From: Verticillium longisporum
Lineage: Eukaryota; Ascomycota; Sordariomycetes; Glomerellales; Plectosphaerellaceae
Direction: 5' to 3'
NCBI GenBank assembly: GCA_019188255.1
Contig: JAETXT010000008.1
Coordinates: 992,001-1,056,000 of the forward strand
DNA: 64,000 nucleotides
The stretch's first letter is position 1. Every line of letters starts with the position of its first letter. The notes under the pieces are model-generated. The model did no database searches. It saw only the letters and a program-made list of their open reading frames with translations, and had not been told where the DNA came from. A program made the translations under genes and the position numbers. This document shows positions 47,085 to 58,099 of the stretch, in pieces.

Positions 47085-49273
47085 ATGGCAGCTGTGTCCC
47101 AGGCTCTGCCGCCCAAGGTCGAGCAATCGAGGGAGGATGAGACGCTTCTCCTGCTTGCGCGATTAATGGAGGGAGGTCGTGAGGACGACGAAACCGTTCA
47201 GGATCTCGACCAGCTGACAAAGCTCTTGAACGACGACACCCAGCTTGCCGTCGTCGAGAAGAATGCCACGTCAATCTGCTCACTTCTCGACGCTGAATGC
47301 GTCGACACAGTATTCTCTTACCTCGACATGAGGCAAGCAGACGTCGTTCGCGGTCATGCTGTCATGACGGTCGCCGCCTACCTCAAGGCCGCTGGCGACG
47401 AAGGAGGCGCCAAGCTATCCACCTTTTTCTTCGACAAAGTACGCCGCGGCACCTACGACGACTACATTGCGGCCTTCTGCGTTGCCGCCGCTGCCTTTCC
47501 CATCGCTCCGGATTTGACCGCATCCCTCTTCCTCAGCGAAGGCTTCCTTGGCACATTGGGTCCCTTGATGAGGCGCAAGTGGAAGAGCCGCAAGGTTGAG
47601 ACGGCATGCCTTGAGATGCTCAATGCAGCCTGCATGAACTCGCAGTGTCGCGACGCCGTTCAGAAGTACTGCACCGAGTGGCTCGAGGAGGTCGTCGACC
47701 AGGATCCCAACGAGGTCGTCAAGGAGATGCAACAGAACCCAGAGTATCTGTCCCAGGAGGGCTCCGTCACCATGCGCAGGCACTCTGAGGGCGTGCAAAA
47801 CCTTGCCGCCGTCATTCTAGCCAAACTGAGAGTATGGTACCCCGAACGCTATCTTTCCGCATCGCCCTCGCAAGGCGATTTATCCAGTAAGATCTGACTG
47901 ACTTCAGACTGAAGGCAGTGCCCTCGGCACCCTCGCTGAATGATCAGGGAAAAGAAGAGAGGATCACGCCGGCAATAACAACCATTGAAGAGTTGTCCAC
48001 AAGGTTTACGGGAATGCTACTAAGCGACGATAATTATGGAACACAGCACTCGATCGAAGGTTTGGCTTATGCGTCGTTGCAGCCCAAGGTCAAGGAAGAC
48101 TTGGTCCGCAACAAGGATTTCCTGAAAAAGCTCATTTCAACGCTGGCAGAAGCCCAGCCTAGGTCACCTCTGACATATGGCGCACTTAGCATCCTCGTCA
48201 ACCTGACGAGGTATCAACCCAATCTCTCCGAGGAACAGAAGAAAATGCACCAGCTCAAGGCATACGCGAACGCCGCAGGCAAGATCGAAACCGAGCCCCT
48301 GAACGATGACACTCATGTTGCGGCACGCTGCAAGCTGGTCTTCGACGCTGGCGTTGTCCCAGTTCTCGTATCCCGCAGCAAGCTCGGCTCGCCGGCATCC
48401 CTTGCCCTCATGATAGCTATCATCAATTCGATCTCTGTCACAGCACCGCTGCGAGGCCAAATTGCCCAACAAGGCGCCGTCAAGCTCTTGTTGACTGCTT
48501 GGCTCGCTCTTCCTGAGACGGAATCGGCGACTCGTCGCGTCGCAGCTCATGCACTCGCTCGCATCCTGATCAGCACTGATCCCAGTCTTGTATTTGGTGG
48601 CAATCGATCCCACCCACAAAGCTCAGCAGTACGGCCGTTGCTTTCTATCCTGGCTCCGGATGCAGCCGCTGAGACTCGCGACCTTTTGCCGACATTTGAG
48701 TCTCTCCTGGCTCTCACCAACCTCGCCTCCAACGATGGCGATTGTCGCCGCGCCATTGTTCGTTCCGCGTGGTCGGATATCGAGGAGTTGCTGCTCTCGT
48801 CGAAAACCTTGATTTCCAGAGCCGCGGTCGAACTTGTTTGCAATCTTGTTCAAGGACCAGAGGGAGCAACACATTATGTCGATGGAAGCCCCCAGGCCAA
48901 GCAACGAATGCACATTCTCCTTGCCCTGGCCGATGCTGAAGATGAGAAAACGCGAGTTGCGGCCGGTGGCGCTCTTGCGCAGCTCACGGGTCATGAGAAT
49001 GTTGTTCGCGCCATCGTTGAACGTGAACGTGGAGTTGAAGTCGTGTTGGGCATGGTCGCTGACGAAAGCGAGAATGTGCGATATTGCGCCTGCCATGTCG
49101 TCTATCACATGGCAGCGACGGACGGACGAGTTGGCGTGCTGGCACGTGAAAAGATCAACGCAGCAAACGGCTTGGAGATTCTGAAGGAGGCTGCAAAGAA
49201 AAGCCGACGAGCAGATGTCGTTGAGATTGCTGTGGAGGCCCTGAAAGTGCTTCTGGAGGACGGTCGCTCATAA
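47085..49273 (+). CDS. CRO1: UCS-domain myosin chaperone (UNC-45/She4/Cro1)
   Basis: A 701-residue protein made of armadillo-like helical repeats, the UCS family that folds and stabilises myosin heads for actin-based growth and cytokinesis. Exons 47085-47831 and 47915-49273. Seen: EYLSQEGSVTMRRHSEGVQN, TYGALSILVNLTRYQPNLSEEQKKMHQLKAYA (typical UCS), GAVKLLLTAWL, ALTNLASNDGDCRRAIVRSA and RVAAGGALAQLTGHENVV. No TPR domain, as usual in fungi. The intron uses a GTATGG donor, and the frame is kept only with an unusual AAG acceptor at 47912-47914; the nearby CAG (47905-47907) would break the frame. Confidence 0.88.
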
Positions 49274-49757
49274 TCACGTTTAAAGGGGCACACGCAGTGG
49301 GCATGAATTCACGATCCGTTTTATGACTTAAGACTACAGACAGTAGAACGTAACACAAAGAACATATCATACCTAGATGCTCCTTCATCATGGCTTGATC
49401 AATAGATGATCTTACCCCATAGTCTTATCAGACTTGCTGAGGTAGCAGTCAGCTTAGCCGCCGTAGGACACGGGAGCTCTGCGCCACTTCAAAGCTGGCT
49501 GAAGACCTACTTGGCACCCTCCACAGTGCTCTCTTCTAGTCAACAACAAGTCGGGAAACCACTTGGTGGAAGAGCTAGGAAGCCGGAAGGCGGGAATGTC
49601 CGATATGGGAACAGCAGCAGCAGTGTCTCGAGCGTAGTCTGCTCTGCACTACGTCTCAATCGAGTCCCGTCATTCGTGACATACTTATGAAGGGAAGGAC
49701 TTGACACTTGGTGCCTTTTTATTACAACCTGAACCTTTTTTTTAATGCCACTATCGG
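49274..49757. other. Convergent 3' intergenic region
   Basis: 484 bp between CRO1 and TRM2. No gene seen; a T-rich tract is at 49736-49744. Confidence 0.5.
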
Positions 49758-51436
49758 TTATGCATTCTCCACGCGGTTCAGTACGGCCACGCCCTCGACG
49801 TGACCCGTCTGCGGGAAAAAGTCGAAGCCCCTCAGACTCTCAATCTCGTACCTCGTCCTCTTCTTCTGGCCCTCGACCTCTCCGCGCACGAGGACACCGA
49901 CGTCCCGTGCCTGCGTGTGCACATTGCAGCTGACGTAGACGACGCGCCTCGGGCCGAAGTCCAGCAGCTGGCCCAGGAAGCTGGCGTCGCAGCCCTTGCG
50001 CGGCGGGTCGAGGATGACGACCGTCTCGTCGGGGTCGTACTTGACGTGCTTGAAGAGCTCCGGGGCGTCGGCGGCGAGAAAGGTGCACTGGTCCTCCGTG
50101 AAGCCGTTGAGCAGGGCGTTCTTGCGCGCCGAGGCGATCGAGTCGGCGGCAATGTCGATGCCCATGCTCGTCTTGAAGATGCCGGACAGCGTGATGGTGA
50201 AGAGACCGGAGCCGGAGTAGGCGTCGATGAGATACTGGATGGGCTTTGCGCCGGGGGCCGCGGCGAGCGCGGCGGGTGGCAGCACGTGCTGGCGGACGTA
50301 GTCGGTGAAGGGCGACAGGATGGAGTTGTTGTTCTGGAAGAAGGAGCCGGCGGGGTTCGTGAACAGGAAGTCGTCAATGTACTCCGGGGTCATGGCCTTG
50401 GTTGTCGGTGGCGCACGTCTTGATGTCGGTGTAGGCGTCCGTGTCCACGCGTACGGCGCCCTCGGGCAGCTCGGCCGGCGGCTGCTCGTCGCCGCCTTTG
50501 GGGTAGCGCTTTGTGCTCTCGCGCAGGAGCAGGGTGGCGCCGTGGTTCCGGGTGGCGTATTCGCCCTCGATCCGCTCGCGTTCCTTCTTCATGCCGTTTC
50601 GCACAGCCTGGGTGCCGATGGGACAGTCCTCAATGTCGAGAACGGCGCGACGGCCCTTGACGTTGAAGCCGATGGGCGGCATTGTGGTGAACGGGGCCCT
50701 CTGCTTGCCCTTGCGCCAGCTGCCGGGGGCCGTCAAAGTGCGGCGTCAGCTTGGTGCGGTAGCCGTACTGTAGCGGGCTGCCGATGGTGTCGCCGATCGT
50801 GGGCACCAGTTCGGGGGCCAGCTGGGAGAAGTTCTTGAAAGCCTTGACGACGATGGAGCGCTTGTGCCGCAGTTGGTCGGCATAGTCGAGCATCTGAAAC
50901 TGGCAGCCGGAGCACTGAGTGAAGTACTTGCAAGAGACACGAGAGTCGTCGCGCATGGGCGAGGGCGTGATGATGGAGAGGTAGTCGGTGGTGGTGTAGC
51001 CGTCTTCGAGAACATGGCGGACGACCTTGACACGGGCGACGTCGCCTGGCGCAACGAACGAGACGACGTAGATCTGAGGGTTGGATGAGCCGACTTGAAC
51101 GCCAAGGCCGTCACCCGTAGAAGAAAGTTCGAGGATTTCAACATCAATCTCGGACCACTGCTCGGGCAGAGGCGAAGTCTCCTGCTCCGAAGATGAAGGC
51201 GCCGACTCCTGGCGGGCCTTGACGAGTGCTTGAATATCGGCAAGCAGAACCTCCTCTGATGAGCCCTCCTTCATCGATCGTTCTCTTTTGGTCCTCTGCT
51301 TCTTGCCCTTTGCGCGAGACTGAAAAGCTGGCCGCTTGCCGTTGCCATTTTGTGACCGAGGTGGTGTTTGTGAGTGAGGCTGCGCTTGTGTCTGGATTTG
51401 CTCGACCTGCTGCGAGGTCGTGATAGGCGACGCCAT
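49758..51436 (-). CDS. TRM2: tRNA (uracil-54-C5)-methyltransferase, two frame breaks
   Basis: SAM-dependent enzyme making m5U54 in the tRNA T-loop, about 558 residues. Intronless but split over three frames: MASPITTSQQ to YGYRTKLTPHFDGP; then GSWRKGKQRAPFTTMPPIGF to DIKTCATDNQ; then MTPEYIDDFLFTNPAGSFFQ to the end. Breaks lie at a C5 run (plus-strand G5 50725-50729) and at CAAGGCC (plus 50394-50397); both behave as one extra base, and the total of 1679 nt is two too many. Seen: a TRAM-like beta domain, the Fe-S Cys motif CKYFTQCSGCQFQ, the SAM motif IDAYSGSGLFT, and the catalytic motifs ILDPPRKGCDASF and YVSCNVHTQARD. An in-frame ATG 28 codons earlier (51520) would add a presequence. Confidence 0.9.
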
Positions 51437-51520
51437 TGTGCGAAATGCTGGTGAGAGTAGATGAGGCCGGCTCAGTAGTGGATGTCGAAGTGAAGGTGCG
51501 AGCCGGGCGAGGAAACGCAT

Positions 51521-52132
51521 GAGTATGCCCCGTCCGTAAGGCTGCTGATTTAAGGTTCGAATTGGTCCCTTCAATTGACCATTAGCATGCAGCGAAGTAA
51601 GAACACTGTTCGGGAGTATTCTCGATGCTGGCAGAAAGTTAGAAAACTCATCGTGAAGATGTCGAGGTCCACATAAAGTCAATCTGAGATTCTAAATAAA
51701 CAGCACATCATTGGTTCGAATACCCTATGCGCAGGGATACTTCATTGGCTGGAAAGAAGGGCGAATCGGCCAATGACATGCATCTTCCACAGTCACTTGA
51801 GCCGATCACTTGGTCCGGCTTATCGACCGGCGTCGGGTGAACTCCGATGCCATCATCGGCCACATCCACACTGGCAGCCATGTTTCGACACTCTTCCCGC
51901 CTCTTGCTTGACTCAAGTCACAAACCTCCTCTTTCAGAGATTCTGGTTGCAGGAAAATCACGGGAAATTTCACGTCCACCGTTTCGCAACTCAACACCTC
52001 TCGCCATCTCTCTCAGGTCCCTATCTTAAAAGCGGATCCATGTATCAAGGGGCAAGAGTCACTGAGTCGAGACCGCGAAATGTGTATGTCACCCACTTGT
52101 CCAGAGGGATGCTAATTGACACCTAAATCTAG
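51521..52132. other. Divergent intergenic region, possible 5' exon of GGT
   Basis: It holds the promoters of TRM2 and the gamma-glutamyltransferase. The first coding exon of the latter must lie here or further upstream, but no ATG exon with a matching phase could be fixed. A plausible acceptor ends at 52132 after a TTGAC branch-like site. Confidence 0.4.
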
Positions 52133-54090
52133 ACTCTTTTGACTCGAAAGTCTGGCCTCAATGGCTGCTGTACGGCTCCTTCATCTGGATAACCGGGTCC
52201 TCAGCCGTCCCCTTCTCTTCTGATCAGGTCGTGCTCACAGCCCAAGATGGTGCTGGAGCCGTAGCGAGCGAGAACATGGAGTGTAGCAGGATCGGACGCG
52301 ATCTCCTCCGCCTGGGCGTAAGTTTTCTGTCACGACATTTTCTGTCACGACGTTTTCCGTCACGACGTGGCACGGATGGCATGCTGAACCTCCCAGGGCA
52401 ACGCTATAGACGCCATGGTTGGCACTCAACTGTGCGTCGGCGTCACCTCCATGTACCACTCCGGCATCGGAGGCGGTGGTTTCGCTCTTGTCAGAACGGC
52501 GGATGGAGAATACGAAACCATCGACTTTAGGGAAACGGCGCCGGCCGCTGCGACCCAAGACATGTACAACGATGATGTACATGCGAGCATTGAGGGTGGC
52601 CTGGCGGTCGGCGTACCCAGCGAGCTGCGAGGGCTTGAGTACATGCATGAGAAATGGGGTGTAAGTTCCCCAAAAGCCATTACTGCTGAGCTTTGCTGAT
52701 GAGGACGTTCAGGATCTCGCCTGGGAGTCTGTCGTGATGCCTGCTTCCCACCTAGCTAGGGAAGGCTTTTCTGTGACAGCTGACATGGTTCGATACATGG
52801 TGGCAGGGATGAAGGACGCGGGGAGAGACTTCCTCATTGATGAACCAAGCTGGGCTGAGGTCTTTGCACCGAACGGTGAGCCTCCTCGAAAACCAAAATC
52901 TGTGCACATGCTGACAGTGAAATTGTTTTCAGGAACGCTCCTCGGTGTAGGCGACACTATGTACAGAACACGACTTGCCGAGTAAGCCTCATCTACACGC
53001 TCTAATCAAACACGAGGCTAACTGAAGTAGTACCCTCTCCACGGTAGCGAAGAAGGGCGCGTCAGCATTTTACACAGGCGACCTCGCCGCCTCGTTTGTG
53101 AAGACAGTCCGCGACGCAGACGGCATCATGACCCTAGAAGACCTCACCGCGTACCGCGCTGAGATCCGCGAGCCCCTATCGACGACGTTCCGCAACCACA
53201 ATCTCTACACAACCGGTGCCCCCGCCAGCGGCGCTATAACGCTCAACATGCTCAAGACGATGGAGCAGTACCCCCTGCCGCCGACGCCCGACACGAACCT
53301 CACAACGCACCGCTACAACGAAGCCATGCGCTTCGCCTACGGCGCGCGCTCCCTCCTCGGCGACCCGGACTTCGTCCGCGGCCTGGGCCCCTACGAGGCC
53401 TCCCTCATCGACAACGCGACAGCCGCCCACACCCGCGCCCGCATCCTCGACAACGAGACGCAGCCCGTGGGCCACTACGCTCCGCACGCCCTCTTCGTCC
53501 CCGACACGCACGGCACCTCGCACGTCGTCACGGCCGACAGCGCCGGCCGCGCCGTCTCCCTGACGTCGACGGTGAACCTCCTCTTCGGCGCCCTGCTCGT
53601 GGACCCGCGCACGGGCGTCGTCCTCAACAACGAGATGAACGACTTCTCCATCCCCGGCGTCCGCAACGCCTTTGGCTTCGAGCCGAGCCCCGCCAACTTT
53701 ATCCGTCCCGGCAAGAGGTCCCTGTCGTCTATCACGCCCGTCATCGTCGAGGCGCCGGACGGTGGGCTGCGTGCCGTTGTCGGCGCCGCCGGCGGGTCGA
53801 GGATCGTTAGCGCCACGGCGCAGGTGCTCTGGCATGTGCTCGAGCACGGCATGACCATGACGGAGGCCGTGGCGGAGCCGAGGCTGCACGACCAGCTCAT
53901 GCCGAATGAGGTGTGGCTGGAGTACACCTTCAACAACGAGACGGCGGCGAGCCTCGCGGAGAAGGGACACCGGATCAATTGGGTCCGCGAGGGGCTCAGT
54001 GCTGTGCAGGGGATCACGGTGCTGGGAAGCGGCAAGTTTGAGGCGGCGAGTGAGCCGCGGCAGAAGAACAGCGGCGGATTGACTGCATGA
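52133..54090 (+). CDS. Gamma-glutamyltransferase, 5' exon unresolved
   Basis: Gamma-glutamyltranspeptidase, a self-cleaving Ntn hydrolase that opens glutathione and other gamma-glutamyl compounds at the cell surface or vacuole. Exons: 52133-52317, 52397-52660, 52713-52875, 52933-52981, 53031-54090. The first visible exon begins with a hydrophobic stretch (WLLYGSFIWITGSSAVPF), probably a signal peptide or anchor, then GAVASENMECSRIG. Further: LGGNAIDAMVGTQL, MYHSGIGGGGFALV, DFRETAPAAA, APASGAITL. The nucleophile Thr lies in DTHGTSHVV, followed by NEMNDFSIPG and GAAGGSRI. Coding sequence from 52133 is in frame to the stop with no lesions. The start codon is not identified; a one-base overhang from an upstream exon is required. 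Confidence 0.88.
52322..52366 (+). repeat. 15-bp triplicated repeat inside a GGT intron
   Basis: Three tandem 15-bp copies of GTTTTCTGTCACGAC with one or two changes each fill over half of the 79-nt intron 52318-52396. Without them the intron would be about 34 nt longer than its repeat core. Confidence 0.85.
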
Positions 54091-54521
54091 TGGAATGAGA
54101 GGGTATTGCAACGTGACAAGACTTTAGACATGGCATAGAGCGCATCATCAACATACGAGAGCCATTTGATTTCATTCGTTTCTTGTCCGCTACCAAAAGG
54201 GAAGGGGTATCGTTGAAGTCTACGCATGACCAAGGAAGAAACCGAAAACGGGGCGATTTGCCTGTTACCCCAAAAGCAAATACACAAACAAACCTTATCT
54301 AGCAAGCCATGGCTTGATGCCGGATACAAGGGCCCATATACGTAGGGCCATACAGATTTGAAAGCCTTTCCAACCAAAGGAGAAAGGAAAGAAAGCACCG
54401 AGATAATGTACGTTGCGACCATGCTTGGGCGCTGTCCCTGAATATGGGAACATCCTTGCTGCAGTCAGAAGCAAAGGGCTCAAACCTCACCGGTCTAAGT
54501 CAACACAAACACCGCAGCGGC
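54091..54521. other. Convergent 3' intergenic region
   Basis: 431 bp between the 3' ends of GGT and ALG11; no gene seen. Confidence 0.5.
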
Positions 54522-56318
54522 TTACCGAAGCTTAGCAAGAAGCGTTTCTAGGTGCTTGTTCCAGCTATCAACAAAAGCCTGCTCCGTGAAACGCTGTGCC
54601 GACTTGACAGCCCGTAGTCGGAAGGCCAAGGGATCCTTGACGGTCAAAGCCTTCTCGAAACCTGCGGCAAACTCGGTTGAAGTCGAAGCGTGGAAACCTA
54701 GAATCGTCAGTGCTGTTGGCCAAATCTAGAGGGAATCGCGCAACTCACCAGTAGGCTCGCCATCAATATCGACATTAATGTCAAGCTTCGGTCCGCCGCT
54801 GGCATGCACCACCGAGATGACACCAGCGGCCTGGTACTCGACGCATCCAATGCCGAAGTGCTCATTCCACATGCCGTTAACGCCGACATATGCCTTCTGG
54901 AGCCAGACAAGAATCTCTTCCCAGGTAGCATCGAGATGGAAGCTCACCTGACCCTTGATGCCAAGCTCGTTCACCAGCAGTCTAAGCTGGTAAACACGCT
55001 TGGAGTCTATGTCGTCCCGGACACTACCCACGAGGACGAGGCGGACATCCTTGGTAGCCTCGGTCTCAGTCTTGAGAAACTCGGCAAAGGATTGCAGGAT
55101 AAGCTGGTGGTTCTTTTCTGGCCGGAATTGGGCGATGTAGATGATGACCTTCTGACGCTGCGCCTCGCTGGCCTCGGACACTTCGATATCGCGTGCGAGC
55201 TCCTCAACAGGACAGGGTGGGTAGACGACGGCAATAGGATCGCTCTTGACGCTACGGTGAGGGCCCCAGAGAGCTGCTATGTGGCCCTGGGTCCAGGTCG
55301 AGTTGGTCATGACAACATCAATGGTCGAACCGACTCGCGAATAAAGCTCTGCAAAGAGCTTCCAGTATGCGCGCTTGGTCTGGCCACGCAACCCCACACC
55401 TTTGCCGGCGTTGATGCCCTGGCTACCATTTGCGGACTTCGGGTCGAGAGACTCAAGCATATCGGTTGAGATGGTGGGGTAGTGGACATAGGCGCCGGTA
55501 GGTATGGTGGGGAAGAGGAGCTTAGAAAGTCCGAGCACGAATGCATATCCCATGGTGTCAACCAGAACATCAGGTACCAGCAGCTGGAAAGCATCCCAGG
55601 CCATGACCATGGATCCAAGAGACTGGCCGAGCAGGGTGAAGTGAGTCCAGGTCGAGGCGAGGACAAGGTGCTTGGTACTCAGGTACATGAGGACAAGACT
55701 GGGAGGGTGGATATCGATGTTGAACCTACGCTGTTGGTCGATGCTGATTAGACAGTGTCGTACGGGGTGCGGGCTGCATGGTGTGACATACCTTGGCGAG
55801 AGTCACCATCTCCGTCTTGTTAACCTTCTGGTCAGTGGTGTAGACAACGCAGAGCGCTTTAGGCCACTTCTGCTGGGTAGCGCGGACGGCTGACCAAAGG
55901 ACTCTCTCGCCTCCGCCTCCAGCGTTGCTGTAGCCTGTTAGCCGTCGGTTTCGGTACGCAGAATGCTCGTCAAAAAGTAGTTCGCTACGTACCAGAAAGG
56001 GTGGAAGAAGCCAACGATGCCGCTCCAATCCTCCACCTTGTCGATGTTGATGATTCCCTTAGGGGTCGTGATACCCTTTTCTTTATAGGTGTTCTCTTCG
56101 GTGGCCATGGCTTTGATCAACTGGGCGCGCCTGCCTTCAGTCTTGGTGCGGAGGTAGCTGCCGGCAACAGCACCAAGACCTCTCGCGAGAAGAGGAATGA
56201 CGAACAATGCGAGAATGGGTAGGGCAGCTACCACAGTCACAGCCCAGAGGACGGTCGAGTGGCCCGATGTCGAGGTATCGGGCGAGGCAGAGTGCCCCGC
56301 CTCAGAGGTGTCCGCCAT
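54522..56318 (-). CDS. ALG11: Alpha-1,2-mannosyltransferase Alg11
   Basis: ER membrane glycosyltransferase (GT4) that adds the fourth and fifth mannoses to the dolichol-linked N-glycan precursor on the cytosolic face; 539 residues. Exons: 56318-55993, 55927-55792, 55730-54749, 54697-54522. The N-terminal anchor is VLWAVTVVAALPILALFVIPLL. Then FFHPFCNAGGGGERVLW, FNIDIHPPSLVLMYL, AYVHYPTISTDML, VYPPCPVEEL and IAQFRPEKNHQLILQSF. The donor-binding loop is WNEHFGIGCVEYQAAGVISV. The C-terminus AKLR follows a short last exon. All exons stay in frame. Divergent with COX18. Confidence 0.95.
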
Positions 56319-56816
56319 CGCGGGGACGGCGGCGGGTGGTGTCGGAGCTTTGGTGGATTCTACTGTAACGCGGCCGCGGCCGTGAGGTGAACTGTGTGGA
56401 TTACGAAGAGATCTCGAGCTTCGTCGAGGCTGGTAATGGCGGGCAAGAAGGAGAGGTGGCTGTGTGAACCGGGCAGCCGGTGAAGGTGGGAAGGAGATCG
56501 TCGGACGCACTAAGCTGCACCTCCAGAGCCGTTGACGTCGTTGCACCTGCCCTCCAGTGAACAAGGACAAGTGGTACTTCCCGCTGCCACTGGGGGTTAC
56601 CTTCAGCAGGGGGAAGGGTCTTGAGGGTCCTTTGGCGCACACCCCACCCCTGAGGGTGCCTGACTTTCACTGCGGTACGTACTGCACTGACAAGGCCCGT
56701 GCACCCGTCCTGGTGGCTCGAAGCTTGCATGTGAGCTTGCCATCATCACACACCAATGGCCTGTCACTTGGCCTCGACATCTGACCCATCCAGAGGCTGC
56801 TTTCACATGGCTCAGA
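56319..56816. promoter_or_regulatory. Shared divergent promoter region of ALG11 and COX18
   Basis: 498 bp between the two start codons. The ALG11 frame remains open upstream of its chosen start, but the added residues look like translated 5' UTR. Confidence 0.45.
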
Positions 56817-57944
56817 ATGCTTCCAACTAGAGGCGCCTTTCGTCTTCTGGCACGATCAACGGGGCCCTCTTCGGCCCTCAGCCTCACGAGACAACCCTGT
56901 CTATCGCCATCTCGCCCAACGACTCGGCATGAACTTCTGGTCTCATCTGTTCTCACCAGACGTGAGACGCGGCAACTTTCCTTTGGCACCGCTGTGAACA
57001 GCTCTGTGCAACTCGCACAAGATACCCTCATTTCACTTCACTCAACTATTGGTCTCCCCTGGTGGCTCGCCATTCCTGCCTTCGCTCTAGGCTTCACACT
57101 CACCCTGCGTCTTCCTCTGCAGATTTACAGCAGGAAAATCATCCTCGGCCAGAGAAGGCTAGTACCCTTTACTTCTTCCTGGAGAGCTCGGCATCTCAAC
57201 GTTCATAAGGGGCCGTATGTCGCGATACAGCAAGGAAAGACCCTACGACGTATCTACCGAGAGCGAGGCGTGCAAAGTTGGAAGATCTGGGTTACTCTCT
57301 TCAGCATTCCACCATGGCTCCTCGTCCCTGAAGCCATTCGCCGGCTGAGTGGCGCGAGTGGCGGTATCCTATCTCTCATCACTGGAAACTACAAGAACGG
57401 ACACCCCGAATTGGGCACTACGCCCGCTCAGCAAGGGGTCATTGCTGCACCAGGTGGATCAGATATTTTCACAGCTGAGCCTGTTCTCGGCAGCGCGGGT
57501 GACGCACCGTCGACAGGCGTCCTTGAGTCTTTGCAAACAGCTGCTACTCACATCGAGCCAAGCATGACGACAGGCGGCATCTTGTGGTTCCCGGATCTGT
57601 CAGCGCCCGACCCATATGGTCTGCTCCCTATGGCAATGGCGGGCCTGCTCTGTTATACCTGGATCCCTAAGACTGCGGCTGGGCGAGCTGCCATGTTCAA
57701 CCTTTCCAACAAGGAGTCGTCCTCTCTCAAAACGTCAGGTTGGAGGTGGCGACTGCGAAGATCAGCCTTTGTCGCTTCCCTTCTGTTACCCATGGCGGCG
57801 ATGAACCTCCCATCTGGCATGTTTGTCTACTGGGTATCGTCAGCGACCTTTGGCCACATCAATGCGGCACTTGTCGAGCGTTACATGCCACTGGATAAAC
57901 ACCAGGCCCCGACACAGCAGAAGGCAGTACCGCGGAAGGCGTAG
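56817..57944 (+). CDS. COX18: Mitochondrial Oxa1/YidC-family insertase, Cox18-like
   Basis: Inner-membrane insertase, 375 residues, intronless. The first 55 residues are an Arg/Ser-rich mitochondrial presequence (MLPTRGAFRLLARS, LTRRETRQLSFG). The membrane domain begins SLHSTIGLPWWLAIPAFALGFTLTLRLPLQIYSRK, the Oxa family opening. The middle has TLFSIPPWLLVPEAIR and GGILWFPDLSAPDPYGLLPM, and the end has MNLPSGMFVYWVSSATFGHIN. The pattern fits Cox18/Oxa2, needed to export the Cox2 C-terminus for cytochrome oxidase assembly, better than Oxa1, which has a longer charged C-terminal tail. Confidence 0.88.
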   Translation: MLPTRGAFRLLARSTGPSSALSLTRQPCLSPSRPTTRHELLVSSVLTRRETRQLSFGTAVNSSVQLAQDTLISLHSTIGLPWWLAIPAFALGFTLTLRLPLQIYSRKIILGQRRLVPFTSSWRARHLNVHKGPYVAIQQGKTLRRIYRERGVQSWKIWVTLFSIPPWLLVPEAIRRLSGASGGILSLITGNYKNGHPELGTTPAQQGVIAAPGGSDIFTAEPVLGSAGDAPSTGVLESLQTAATHIEPSMTTGGILWFPDLSAPDPYGLLPMAMAGLLCYTWIPKTAAGRAAMFNLSNKESSSLKTSGWRWRLRRSAFVASLLLPMAAMNLPSGMFVYWVSSATFGHINAALVERYMPLDKHQAPTQQKAVPRKA

Positions 57945-58099
57945 CCAGTGCTAAATTTTGCAAGATGAAAAATTGCATTTAGGAACATGTGTATGTAGAA
58001 TAAGGCCCTGCTGTACAACAATGTAAACACCTATGAACGCCAGCAGAGAAGCAAAAGTCCAATCCCTCGAGCCATGACATCGCCAGACGACAGACCATG

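Noticed and set aside
53176..54111. 311-codon minus-strand frame opposite the gamma-glutamyltransferase
   Set aside because: Antisense shadow; Val/Gly/Arg/Asp-rich.
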